Shown here piece after piece: positions 8,812 through 17,211 of a DNA stretch of 64,000 nucleotides (the stretch's first letter is position 1; each line of letters starts with the position of its first letter). The translations under genes and the position numbers were made by a program. Source of the DNA: Lachnospiraceae bacterium (lineage in GTDB: Bacteria > Bacillota > Clostridia > Lachnospirales > Lachnospiraceae); assembly GCA_022510725.1 (NCBI GenBank), contig JAFLSW010000007.1, forward strand, positions 1-64,000, written 5' to 3'. Under the pieces are notes generated by a model. That model was not told the origin of the DNA. It searched no databases and was given only the letters and a program-made list of their open reading frames with translations.

Positions 8812-9830
8812 AATGTAACTCCCTTTTCTCCTGCTTCTACCCTGCCTACTACATAGGGTGTTTCTCCTGCTGCTTTGATGGCTTCCATGGTTTTTTCCTG
8901 ATCTTCTTTTGCCACAGCCAAAACCATGCCAAGACCCATGTTGTATGTATTGTACATCATGGTCTCTTCTATGCCGCCTTTCTCCTGCAGCAGCTTAAAG
9001 ATGGCAGGCACTTCATAGCTGTCTTTTTCTACCAGGGCGCAAACGCCTTCCGGCAGCATTCTGGGAATATTCTCATAAAAGCCGCCGCCGGTTATGTGAC
9101 TGCAGCCTTTCACGGTAACCCCCGCATCCTTAATGCTCTTTAAGGCTTTCACATAGATCTTGGTAGGGGCGATCAAAGCCTCTCCCAAAGTAGTACCCAA
9201 TTCATCATAATAGGTAGTAAGGCTCTCCTTTGTCATTTCGAAAACCTTTCTGACAAGAGAAAATCCGTTGCTGTGTACACCGGAGCTTGCCATGCCGATC
9301 AGCACATCGCCCGGTGCGATATCCTCACCTGTGATCAGGTCCTTTTTGTCCACAAGGCCTACTGCAAAACCTGCCAGATCATATTCATCCTCCGGCATCA
9401 GACCGGGATGCTCCGCCGTCTCCCCGCCAACCAGCGCCGCCCCTGCCTGTTTACAGCCTTCGGCAACGCCTTTTACGATACCGGCAATCTTCTCGGGATA
9501 ATTTTTCCCGCATGCAATATAGTCTAAAAAGAATAAAGGCTCTCCTCCCGAACATGCAATATCATTGACACACATCGCCACACAATCGATGCCGATGGTA
9601 TCATGCTTGTCCAAAAGAAACGCCAGTTTCACCTTTGTGCCGCAGCCATCCGTTCCGGATAACAAAACGGGCTCTTCCATATTTTTAATGGACTGTAAGG
9701 AAAAAGCTCCGGCAAAGCCGCCTAAGCCCCCCAACACTTCGGGGCGCATGGTCTCCTTTACATGCTGCTTCATCAACTCTACGGAACGGTAACCCGCTTC
9801 AATATCAACGCCTGCTTTTTTGTAATCCAT
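8805..9830 (-). CDS. purM: Phosphoribosylformylglycinamidine cyclo-ligase (AIR synthetase)
   Basis: Closes the imidazole ring to make AIR with ATP. The 341 residues match the family: YKKAGVDIEAG at the N-terminus, the LLSGTDGCGTKVKLAF substrate loop, DCVAMCVNDI, and GGETAEHPGLMPEDEYDLAGF. It sits between purE (72-base gap upstream) and purN (seven-base overlap downstream) in one operon. Confidence 0.97.
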   Translation of the reverse strand: MDYKKAGVDIEAGYRSVELMKQHVKETMRPEVLGGLGGFAGAFSLQSIKNMEEPVLLSGTDGCGTKVKLAFLLDKHDTIGIDCVAMCVNDIACSGGEPLFFLDYIACGKNYPEKIAGIVKGVAEGCKQAGAALVGGETAEHPGLMPEDEYDLAGFAVGLVDKKDLITGEDIAPGDVLIGMASSGVHSNGFSLVRKVFEMTKESLTTYYDELGTTLGEALIAPTKIYVKALKSIKDAGVTVKGCSHITGGGFYENIPRMLPEGVCALVEKDSYEVPAIFKLLQEKGGIEETMMYNTYNMGLGMVLAVAKEDQEKTMEAIKAAGETPYVVGRVEAGEKGVTLC

Positions 9831-9902
9831 GGTTTTCTCCTTGTTTCTATATCAGATTTGTATGTTGTATCTTAAGTATCCACGATCGAACCGGACCAAT
9901 GA

Positions 9903-10409
9903 TCAGTCTGCATAATGGCGATAGCCTTTTTCCTGAAGCTTTGCATCCTTAGCCTCGACCTGCTCTTTTAATTTCTTGGAATAGGCTTTTAATTTATTAA
10001 GGAGTGCGCTGTCTGAGGTAGCTAAGATCTTGGCTGCCAAAAGACCTGCATTAGCGCCTCCGTTAATGGCAACGGTAGCGACGGGAATGCCGGAGGGCAT
10101 CTGTACGATGGAATACAGGGAATCTCTTCCTCCCAGAGATGTGGTATGCATGGGAATACCGATCACCGGCATGGGGAAAATAGCCGCACACATACCGGGC
10201 AGATGAGCTGCCATACCTGCTCCTGCAATAATGACTTTAAAACCTTTTTCTTCTGCCGTTTTGGCATACTCAAAAAACACATCGGGCTCTCTGTGAGCGG
10301 AAATGATCTTCATCTCATAATCAATACCCAATTCCTCTAAAATGTCTGCTGCTTTGCTCATGACGGGCATGTCCGAATCGCTGCCCATAACAATACCTAC
10401 TGATGCCAT
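9903..10409 (-). CDS. purE: 5-(carboxyamino)imidazole ribonucleotide mutase
   Basis: PurE interconverts N5-CAIR and CAIR in purine synthesis. The 168-residue protein has GIVMGSDSDMPVM, the active-site ISAHREPD loop and AGAGMAAHLPGM. No purK is nearby, so the class (mutase or CO2-using) cannot be settled from context. It is the first pur gene, with an AAAGGAGG site before the ATG. Its upstream region holds the ~400-bp palindrome at 10459-10862 and a promoter beyond that. I looked for a purine riboswitch there and did not find one. Confidence 0.95.
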   Translation of the reverse strand: MASVGIVMGSDSDMPVMSKAADILEELGIDYEMKIISAHREPDVFFEYAKTAEEKGFKVIIAGAGMAAHLPGMCAAIFPMPVIGIPMHTTSLGGRDSLYSIVQMPSGIPVATVAINGGANAGLLAAKILATSDSALLNKLKAYSKKLKEQVEAKDAKLQEKGYRHYAD

Positions 10410-10458
10410 ATTTGCCTCCTTTACAATTTATCAATTATTCTTGGAAAATCTGTTATGT

Positions 10459-10862
10459 ATATTTGTGAGTGAGTTTTTTCGAAACCTGAGAACGCCTTCG
10501 GGATTTGGCGATACACCTTTCTGCTCGCTTGTTGCTGTCCTTCAATGTGAAACTCGCGGCTCAAGATCGTGTTTTAGCGAAGAGCCTTATAAGCGGTTTC
10601 GTGGAAAATCAATCAGCACAGGCAGGAAGCTTGCAGCCCATTGCAATATTGTTTGAGCGCAGCGAGTTTATTGGAATGGGCTGCTGTATAAGTTTCCGGA
10701 ATGTACTGATTAGATTTTCCAGAAAGCCTTATCGGCTCAAGATAAAATACGATCTTGGGCCGCTCAGACACACATTAGGACAGCAGCGATCAGAAAAGTG
10801 CTTCTGCCAAATCCATCGAAGCCCTTCAAAAGGTTTCGAAAAAACTCACATCACAATATATA
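10459..10862. repeat. ~400-bp imperfect palindrome (MITE-like element or long leader hairpin)
   Basis: The arms (about 10459-10655 and 10668-10862) are inverted copies at very roughly 70% identity by eye. Matching blocks on opposite strands are GTGAGTTTTTTCGAAACC at both ends, GATTTGGC, CGCT/TGCTGTCC, CAAGATCGT, GGAAAATC and, next to the centre, GCAGCCCATT. The centre is a short loop around 10660. Short frames inside it are not convincing genes. The precise terminal inverted repeats suggest a non-autonomous mobile element; as RNA it would fold into one giant hairpin in the purE leader. No clear target-site duplication is visible. Confidence 0.85.
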
Positions 10863-10892
10863 AACATTTCTCAAGAAAACAATTCCACATAT

Positions 10893-10921
10893 AGTGTACA
10901 AGAAATAGAAAATAAGTGCAA
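10893..10921 (-). promoter_or_regulatory. Promoter reading through the palindrome toward purE
   Basis: TTGCAC and TACACT on the - strand with 17 bases between them. Transcription from here would cross the whole palindrome before reaching purE, giving a leader of about 480 bases. Weaker TTTCGA/TATACA-like boxes at the end of the palindrome nearest purE could provide a closer start. Confidence 0.5.
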
Positions 10922-10935
10922 CCGTTTTTTCCCGT

Positions 10936-12981
10936 CTAAAAGGGCTCATTTAAAGCTTCCGTTCCCGCCAAAACAAATCTTCCTTCCCGAATGAGATCGA
11001 TCTCTTTTCCGTCTTTTGTCACACCGTACAGTCTTCCCAATTCGTCATAGGGAATGGTGATATCCGTATGGCATTGAAAATAGGCCTCTCCCTGCTTTTT
11101 TTCGTCTTTTCTGAGGATGGATATCTCATTGTCCCTGGCAACGATCTCTTTTCCGTCCGGATTGTATACAGCCACATCTTCCGCATGGGAATAGCAGGTG
11201 TCACCTACGGCAAAGTGAGGACCGGTCTTTTCCGCGATCAAAATAGGCAGCTTGTTTTCAATAGCGTATTTCCTGCCCATAACATAGGCGGTAGTATTGG
11301 TGCCTATGGCAAATTCCCCTATGGGAAGAGAATCAAAATGACTGAGCACATTATCTTTGATATAGCTTTTATTCTGCTCCTCTTTCTCGTAATTGGTACA
11401 GGTATAGTCCTTTACCATGCCATCCGAAAATTGTATCTCCAGGTTTTCATAGGAAAGCTCCTTTAAATATACCTGTTTAACATGGAGCGTTCCCTCCGTC
11501 CCTTTCAAGACCGGGGAGGTAAAGACTTCTCCTACGGGGATATTTACATCTGCCACACAGTTTTCAAACTTAGTTTCCCCGGCAGGGTCTTTTAGTTTAC
11601 ATAACTCTACGCGCAGATCTGTCCGGTTCCCCTTCATTCCCAAAACCTTTACATATTCACAGGCATCCAGCGCATCGATCAAAACCTGCTGGATCCTTTC
11701 ATATTTTTCATAAGGCAGGGTGTTTAGGGCAATGGTCTCCTCCATGATGGCCTGATAATCCTTACCGATCTCCGGAATGGGAAAGGCAATAATGGTAAAG
11801 CTGCGCTCCTCACCTGGAATATAAGAGTTGATGATCTTGCCCGCTTCTATGGAATAGGTTACCGCCAGCTTCTGCTGCTTACTGTTGTATCTGCATGCCT
11901 CTTTTTTATCCTCCGGAACAAAGTTCTTTTCTCCGAAGACCTCGATCAAAGCAGGACCTGCATGCTTTGCGGATATTGCTTTGTAGTTTTCATAGGCATT
12001 CTGCAAAGTCTCCAGCCTGCGGTTTAACAGCTTTTTATCCAAAAATAGTGCTTCATCCTCTTTGTGATCGTAGTCGAACTGTCTGTTTGGACCGGTGGTG
12101 TAAAAGCCGCTTATGCCCAAGCCTCTCCTATGGAATATGCTATGGGCAGTCCGGGTCAGGGTGGGTCGCAGTCCCATGTTTTTAAAATTCTCTATGGCAA
12201 TCTTAACTACCTGTTCAAATCCCAGTGGATACATTATGTTAACCACTTCTTTTTTAGAAAGATCCTTATTTCCTTTTATAAAACCAATGCGATAGCCTTC
12301 CGTATAGGTGTCCGCCATTTTCTGAAGTTCCGCATAGGACATGGCATTCAACAGCTTGGCAGTCTCTATCTGGTTCTCGCCTATATATTCTCCATATCGG
12401 TATAAATAGCTGATATCGGACAGATCCGATTCCATGATGAGCCTATAGGCAAAATCAAAGGCGGGATCCACTTTTTCTCCCACTCTTTTTTCCGTTTCCT
12501 CTTCCAGATAATCATACAAAAACCAATATGCACAGTCTGAAAGCGCCTCCAGCAGTTCCTTTTCATCAATCTTTTCCTGTTCTTCCTGCATCCCTTTTGT
12601 GATGCAGTAGGCTTCCACAAACAGCTCTGTACGAATCAAGATCTCAAACAGATCCCCCTCCGCCACAAAGGCCGGCATGGCAAACAATTCGCTGTACAGG
12701 CAGGAAAGCAGCTGTCCCAAAGGCTTTCCCAGCTTGGCTACGGCATAGGAAGGATTGGCAAATGAGTTTACATAACATTCCTCTTGTAACTCCTGATACA
12801 GCTTTTCGTTGGTTTCTTTATTCCACACATTCTCATGTGCTAATGCCTTTTCATAGAGATTTCCTATATCCAAAAGAAAAGAAGCCACCTGCCCAAAGTA
12901 GCTTCCAAAAGGCTCATTTAACTGAGGATCTTCCTTGATCTCTTCTAATCTGTCAATACACAGTCTCCATCTTTCTTCCAT
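10936..12981 (-). CDS. M29-type (AmpS/PepS-like) aminopeptidase with a long N-terminal extension
   Basis: The C-terminal half resembles thermophilic aminopeptidases of family M29, cytoplasmic metallopeptidases. It carries the diagnostic NIPVGEVFTSP block with a metal-ligand Glu (about residue 485), an FAIGTN block and EKTGPHFAVGDTCYSHAEDV with conserved His. Family members are usually near 410 residues; this one is 681 because of a largely helical N-terminal region of about 280 residues that I do not recognise. The usual closing H-x-D motif is not obvious, so the last metal site may differ. It is followed upstream by two small membrane proteins in the same orientation, 1 base or less apart. 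Confidence 0.8.
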   Translation of the reverse strand: MEERWRLCIDRLEEIKEDPQLNEPFGSYFGQVASFLLDIGNLYEKALAHENVWNKETNEKLYQELQEECYVNSFANPSYAVAKLGKPLGQLLSCLYSELFAMPAFVAEGDLFEILIRTELFVEAYCITKGMQEEQEKIDEKELLEALSDCAYWFLYDYLEEETEKRVGEKVDPAFDFAYRLIMESDLSDISYLYRYGEYIGENQIETAKLLNAMSYAELQKMADTYTEGYRIGFIKGNKDLSKKEVVNIMYPLGFEQVVKIAIENFKNMGLRPTLTRTAHSIFHRRGLGISGFYTTGPNRQFDYDHKEDEALFLDKKLLNRRLETLQNAYENYKAISAKHAGPALIEVFGEKNFVPEDKKEACRYNSKQQKLAVTYSIEAGKIINSYIPGEERSFTIIAFPIPEIGKDYQAIMEETIALNTLPYEKYERIQQVLIDALDACEYVKVLGMKGNRTDLRVELCKLKDPAGETKFENCVADVNIPVGEVFTSPVLKGTEGTLHVKQVYLKELSYENLEIQFSDGMVKDYTCTNYEKEEQNKSYIKDNVLSHFDSLPIGEFAIGTNTTAYVMGRKYAIENKLPILIAEKTGPHFAVGDTCYSHAEDVAVYNPDGKEIVARDNEISILRKDEKKQGEAYFQCHTDITIPYDELGRLYGVTKDGKEIDLIREGRFVLAGTEALNEPF

Positions 12982-13301
12982 TAAACTCCACTCACTCCCA
13001 GATATAATAAAAATCCTGTTACAATGATCACGATCGAATTAAATAGAATCCCTATATTGGGAAATAGATAAAATCGATCTTTTTCCGCCCTGGATATAAG
13101 CCCTAATACTTCTCCTGCCAAAGAAAACAGCAACGCAAAAAAAGCCGCGGCTCCCAACTTAGGATCCATAGCGCCACTCTGTTTATAGGACAGATAGATC
13201 ACAAGGCATACAGACACCAGGGAGATCGTCCCCAGTGCCGCTGACAGTTTTCCTCTGTCTGAATGGCTTTTATTGGTAAACATACGGTTCTTTTTACTCA
13301 T
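12981..13301 (-). CDS. Small three-helix membrane protein (DUF6142-like)
   Basis: 106 residues with a basic N-terminus (MSKKNRMFTNK) and three hydrophobic segments (about 22-40, 50-68 and 80-103). The pattern resembles DUF6142 proteins of Lachnospiraceae, a family with no known function; the assignment is from memory of the layout and is tentative. Its stop overlaps the aminopeptidase start by one base, and a 50-residue membrane protein ends ten bases upstream, so all three are probably cotranslated. Confidence 0.7.
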   Translation of the reverse strand: MSKKNRMFTNKSHSDRGKLSAALGTISLVSVCLVIYLSYKQSGAMDPKLGAAAFFALLFSLAGEVLGLISRAEKDRFYLFPNIGILFNSIVIIVTGFLLYLGVSGV

Positions 13302-13311
13302 AACGGCATTC

Positions 13312-13464
13312 CTAGAACATTAATCCTGATTTTCTCGACAACAATTTCGCACCACTGATGATCAAAAGAACACCTGCGGCAATTCCTGCAGTAATAGTCA
13401 AAATCCCCAGCGTAATATTCAACGCGCCGGATTTGGTCATTGTATGATATACTTTTTCTACCAT
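13312..13464 (-). CDS. 50-residue single-helix membrane protein
   Basis: Found by reading the gap between pyrE and the DUF6142-like gene. The frame starts MVEKVYHTMTKSGALNITLG, continues with one hydrophobic helix (about 15-37) and ends with a basic tail (KLLSRKSGLMF). GGGAGAG lies six bases before the ATG. It is tightly packed with the downstream DUF6142-like gene (ten-base gap) and lies 15 bases after the pyrE stop. Function unknown; the pair of small membrane proteins beside it suggests a small membrane complex. Confidence 0.65.
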   Translation of the reverse strand: MVEKVYHTMTKSGALNITLGILTITAGIAAGVLLIISGAKLLSRKSGLMF

Positions 13465-13479
13465 ATACGCTCTCCCTTC

Positions 13480-14154
13480 TTATTTTGCACCGTATTGCTC
13501 GTAATATGCGTCAATGGCCGCCTTGATAGCATCGTCAATATAAACCTTGCCTTTATAAGGCTTGTTGTAAAGGTGCTCCACTACCTCATGCATGGTAACG
13601 ATAGCGGTAGTCTCCATTCCATAGGTCTCGGCGATCTCCGTCAAAGCGCTTTTTTCGCCCTGTCCTCTTTCGCATCTGTCCACGCTGACTACCAGACCGC
13701 ATACCGTAACATCCCCCTGAGCCTTCAGAATGGGAAGGGTCTCTCCGATCGAAGTGCCCGCCGTGGTCACATCCTCAATGATCAGTACCTTATCTCCATC
13801 CTCAATGGGGCTTCCAAGGAGGATTCCTTTATCGCCGTGGTCCTTTACTTCTTTCCTGTTGGAGCAGTATTTGATGTCCGTATCATACAGATCGCTGATG
13901 GCCATGGTGGTGGCAACGGTTAAGGGAATGCCCTTATATGCCGGCCCGAAGAGCACATCGAATGATAATCCAAACTTGTCATGGATGGCCTTTGCATAGT
14001 ATTCGCCCAATCTTTTCAGCTGGCCTCCTGTACGATAAAATCCGGTATTGACAAAGAAGGGGGTCTTTCTTCCGCTTTTGGTCACAAAATCCCCAAACTT
14101 TAATACGCCGCAGTCAACCATAAATTCGATAAATTCCTGCTTATACTGTTCCAC
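13480..14154 (-). CDS. pyrE: Orotate phosphoribosyltransferase
   Basis: Makes OMP from orotate and PRPP in pyrimidine synthesis. The 224 residues have the PRPP-binding motif VLIIEDVTTAGTSIGE, FGPAYKGIPL and the loop residues RKEVKDHGDKG. It lies 16 bases after pyrF in the order TPR lipoprotein-pyrF-pyrE. Other pyr genes are not in the window, and I see no PyrR-type attenuator. Confidence 0.96.
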   Translation of the reverse strand: MEQYKQEFIEFMVDCGVLKFGDFVTKSGRKTPFFVNTGFYRTGGQLKRLGEYYAKAIHDKFGLSFDVLFGPAYKGIPLTVATTMAISDLYDTDIKYCSNRKEVKDHGDKGILLGSPIEDGDKVLIIEDVTTAGTSIGETLPILKAQGDVTVCGLVVSVDRCERGQGEKSALTEIAETYGMETTAIVTMHEVVEHLYNKPYKGKVYIDDAIKAAIDAYYEQYGAK

Positions 14155-14170
14155 TTTTGCTTCTCCTTTC

Positions 14171-15097
14171 TTAGCCCAACGCCTGAGCGATGTCTTCTTT
14201 CATATCCAGCACTGCCGCTCTGGCAGCATCTGCAAAGTTCTCCGGTCCGTAAGTATCCTTGTATGCATCGCTCTGATATGCTGCAATAATGCCTCTGGAA
14301 GAATTCACGATAGCACCCAGACCGTCTTTGTTAAAGAAGTGTACCAGGTCTTTTCCTTTTCCGCCCTGTGCACCATAGCCGGGAACCAGGATATAGGTCT
14401 TTGGCATCATTTCCCTTAGTATCTTGCCCATTTCGGGATAAGTAGCGCCTGCAACGGCCCCTACATAGCTGTAGTCGTCGCCCATCAGCTCTTTTCCCCA
14501 TTCATCTACCATTTTTCCAACATGCTCATAAATGGTGCTGCCGTTTTCTATCACTTTATCCTGCAGCTCACCGCTGCTGGGATTGGAAGTCTTTACAAGG
14601 ACAAAGATGCCCTTTTTTTCTTCTTTACATACATCCATAAAAGGCCTTACCCCATCCGAGCCCAGATAGGGATTGACCGTTACAAAATCCTCATCAAAGG
14701 GATAAATGGTCTTGGAACCGATGGTCACTTTGCCAAGATGGCCTGTGGCATAGGCGCCGGAGGTAGATCCGATATCTCCTCTTTTCACATCTCCGATCAC
14801 TACCAGTCCCTTTTCTTTGCAATAAGAAACGGTTCTGGCAAATGCCATAAGCCCCGGTATACCAAACTGCTCATACATGGCGATCTGGGGTTTGACCGCC
14901 GGGATCAGATCGCTGACTGCATCCACGATTCCCTTATTAAACTGCCACACCGCTTCTGCCGCCGCTTCTAAGGTCTCGCCCTGTTCCTGTATGGCTTTAT
15001 CCATAATATGCTTTGGAATGTACTTTAAGGTAGGGTCCAGTCCCACCACAATGGGCGCATTGGTTTGTTTGATCTTGGATACCAGTCGATTGATCAT
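14171..15097 (-). CDS. pyrF: Orotidine-5'-phosphate decarboxylase (long type)
   Basis: Converts OMP to UMP. At 308 residues it belongs to the longer PyrF subfamily. The catalytic signature is VVIGDVKRGDIGSTS (D-x-K-R-x-D), with VVGLDPTLKYIP at the N-terminus and VPGYGAQGGKG near the C-terminus binding phosphate. It is directly followed by pyrE and preceded (12-base gap) by the TPR lipoprotein gene. Confidence 0.96.
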   Translation of the reverse strand: MINRLVSKIKQTNAPIVVGLDPTLKYIPKHIMDKAIQEQGETLEAAAEAVWQFNKGIVDAVSDLIPAVKPQIAMYEQFGIPGLMAFARTVSYCKEKGLVVIGDVKRGDIGSTSGAYATGHLGKVTIGSKTIYPFDEDFVTVNPYLGSDGVRPFMDVCKEEKKGIFVLVKTSNPSSGELQDKVIENGSTIYEHVGKMVDEWGKELMGDDYSYVGAVAGATYPEMGKILREMMPKTYILVPGYGAQGGKGKDLVHFFNKDGLGAIVNSSRGIIAAYQSDAYKDTYGPENFADAARAAVLDMKEDIAQALG

Positions 15098-15109
15098 ATT
15101 GTTCTCCTT

Positions 15110-16162
15110 TTATCTTGATTTTAAAAATTCCGCTTCTCTTTTTGCCTCTTCGTCATCGGGATAAGCAGCCACATACACCGCGATCAAGGACTTGGCTTTG
15201 GCAAAATCCCCAGCATATTCATAGGCAACGATCTGGTTATAACGCAAAGTCTGCGTCATGGTGCTGTCTCCCAAGCCAAGGGCATCTTCAAATGCATGAA
15301 TGGCTTCGTCCGTATCACCTGCTGCCAATCGGCAGAGTCCCAGTTGATTGAGAATGCGTACATCCTCCGGATTGTTCTTTAAATATTCCGAATAGAGCAC
15401 ACCTGCATAGTTGTTGTCCCCTAATTGCTCATAGGTTCGTCCCAACATGTAAATGATCTGGCTTAAGTTCTTCTTTTCAGACTGTTTTGCAATCTCTAAG
15501 TGGGTTCTGGCATTATCATAGTCCTCCAGATAGAAATAGATCACTCCCTGCTGGTAGTCGGTTAATCTGCCGCCTTCAGTCAACATCTGATCCAGGTATT
15601 CCCTGCCCTTTGACTCATAACCGTTTTCCTTTAATACCTCATAAATATCCAGCTTTACCGTATGCACATCATCGGAGTGCTCTATTGCTTTTTCAAAGTT
15701 GTATATGCCGCCTTCATAATCATCCTGCTCTATGAGGATCCGACCTCTGAAAAAATAGGCCTGCGCATTTTTCTTATCACTTTCGATAATGGCATCAAAA
15801 AGCGCCAACGCTTCTTGCGGCTGACCGTTTTTATACAGGGCGGTTGCCATATAGAAATTGATATCCCGCTCCAGATCTCCCGCAAAAATGCCGCCGTTAT
15901 CCAAGGCTCTTTCAAATGCGGCAATGGCATTGGGGTAATCTGCCATTCCCAGATAGGTAATGCCTGTCCCTCTGTATGCCAGCTCTAAATCCTCACCTGA
16001 CACAACAGCCTTTTCAAAACATAAAAGTGCTCCCTGATAATCCGATTGGCCGATGGCTTCATAACCGGCCTTTATATTTTCTCCCTCCTTGTGACCACAG
16101 CCTGTAGCAAACAAAGAGAGCATGATCAACACACAAAATAGTAAACCCTTATTCTTTATCAT
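15110..16162 (-). CDS. TPR-repeat lipoprotein
   Basis: 350 residues. A signal peptide ends in a lipobox (LFATGC, Cys22), so the protein is anchored to the outer face of the membrane. The rest is tetratricopeptide repeats from about residue 30 to 345, with repeat hallmarks such as AYRGTGITYLGMADYPNAIA, AYFFRGRILIEQDDYEGGIY and ILNQLGLCRLAAGDTDEAIH. TPR proteins act as protein-binding scaffolds; no partner is evident. It is the first gene of the transcript that continues into pyrF and pyrE, though its function is probably unrelated to pyrimidines. Confidence 0.88.
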   Translation of the reverse strand: MIKNKGLLFCVLIMLSLFATGCGHKEGENIKAGYEAIGQSDYQGALLCFEKAVVSGEDLELAYRGTGITYLGMADYPNAIAAFERALDNGGIFAGDLERDINFYMATALYKNGQPQEALALFDAIIESDKKNAQAYFFRGRILIEQDDYEGGIYNFEKAIEHSDDVHTVKLDIYEVLKENGYESKGREYLDQMLTEGGRLTDYQQGVIYFYLEDYDNARTHLEIAKQSEKKNLSQIIYMLGRTYEQLGDNNYAGVLYSEYLKNNPEDVRILNQLGLCRLAAGDTDEAIHAFEDALGLGDSTMTQTLRYNQIVAYEYAGDFAKAKSLIAVYVAAYPDDEEAKREAEFLKSR

Positions 16163-16183
16163 ATGCAGTCCTCCGACTTATCC

Positions 16184-16212
16184 ATTATAACAAAAAAGTG
16201 AGCGCCGGGAAA
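16184..16212 (-). promoter_or_regulatory. Promoter of the TPR lipoprotein-pyrF-pyrE transcript
   Basis: A perfect TATAAT on the - strand with a weak TTTCCC -35 box 17 bases upstream, about 20 bases before the start codon. Confidence 0.5.
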
Positions 16213-16230
16213 CCATTTCATGAAATTTTA

Positions 16231-16267
16231 AATAAAAAAGCGCATTCCCTGTAAAGGAGTGCGCTTT
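16231..16267 (-). terminator. Terminator after the DUF1189-like gene
   Basis: A 12-base stem (AAAGCGCACTCC pairing with GGAATGCGCTTT, one G-U) with a seven-base loop, followed on the - strand by TTTTTTATTT. It separates the argJ-side operon from the pyr-side operon. Confidence 0.85.
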
Positions 16268-16275
16268 GTAGGCTT

Positions 16276-17184
16276 TTACATCGGATATCCGGGCGGGGGA
16301 TAATTCCCCTGGGGATTATGCGGATATTGTATATTAGGCGGATATTGTCCATTAGGCGGATACTGTCCGCTCGGCGGATACTGACCGTTGGGCGGATACT
16401 GCATGTAAGGCGGATTCATCGGCCCCTGATCTTTCATCTGCATGATCGCCATTCCTATGATAAACAAGGAAATCGTAAAATTAATAACCCAGAAGAAAGG
16501 AATATGAAAAGGCAGGAAAGATACGACCGCTTTTAAGATCAACGGACAGGTCCTGCTGTAAACTCCCATAATATACAACTTTCCAAAGGAAAGTCTGTAT
16601 TTCATGCAAGAAGCTATGATCATTCCAATCAGGGCAACAAACAGCACCCCGAAAAAAAACATGGCAACCGAGAAGAAATAGGCAATGATGTAAACAGCAA
16701 CAATGATCAGATCCAGCCAGGGAAGAAATCTCAGCACATCATCCTTGTTAAAATTGAAACCCAGCTCAGAAAAGTAGGTGATCTCCCATCTTCCGTTATT
16801 TTTTTGAATCATTTTTTCCGAGTCTGCAACGATAACATCAGTACACCTTTGAAGCGATTCTTCCAGATCACTGACATCATCAATGGTATATCCGTCAGTG
16901 GTATTGATGTAAAGATAAGTCGTACCTTGTTTCACTTCATAAATGCCGTCTACCCACAGCGTCCCATCCTGCAGCGTAAAGTAGGGCATTTCCTCTTCCA
17001 GGCTGTCCGACAACATGGTAAATGAAACAGGATGGACCACAGCGGGAATAACCCATGTGATCAAAAAGTAAAGTGTCACAAGAAGCACGCCAAAACCGAA
17101 GATTTTTCCTTTTTTATTTTTTAAGAACTTGCTATAGCTTTCATAGCTGTATATGGACAAAGCCATTTCTTTAAATACATTCAT
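16276..17184 (-). CDS. DUF1189-like membrane protein with Tyr-Pro-Pro repeat tail
   Basis: 302 residues. A helix near 30-50 is followed by an extracytoplasmic region (about 55-145) and then a cluster of membrane helices (about 155-265). The layout matches DUF1189-type proteins, whose function is unknown. The last 35 residues are a Pro/Tyr/Gly/Gln-rich tail built from YPPNGQ units, probably disordered. The gene lies 27 bases after argJ and ends at the terminator at 16231-16267. Confidence 0.7.
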   Translation of the reverse strand: MNVFKEMALSIYSYESYSKFLKNKKGKIFGFGVLLVTLYFLITWVIPAVVHPVSFTMLSDSLEEEMPYFTLQDGTLWVDGIYEVKQGTTYLYINTTDGYTIDDVSDLEESLQRCTDVIVADSEKMIQKNNGRWEITYFSELGFNFNKDDVLRFLPWLDLIIVAVYIIAYFFSVAMFFFGVLFVALIGMIIASCMKYRLSFGKLYIMGVYSRTCPLILKAVVSFLPFHIPFFWVINFTISLFIIGMAIMQMKDQGPMNPPYMQYPPNGQYPPSGQYPPNGQYPPNIQYPHNPQGNYPPPGYPM

Positions 17185-17211
17185 ATGATTCTCCTCAATT
17201 TAGAAATATTT

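Noticed and set aside
10505-10894. A 129-codon + strand frame in the pur leader
   Set aside because: It lies across the arms of the palindrome, has no ribosome binding site and no recognisable protein features.
10410-10935. Purine riboswitch upstream of purE
   Set aside because: I looked for the conserved three-way junction sequences and did not see them; the region is taken by the palindrome and a promoter.
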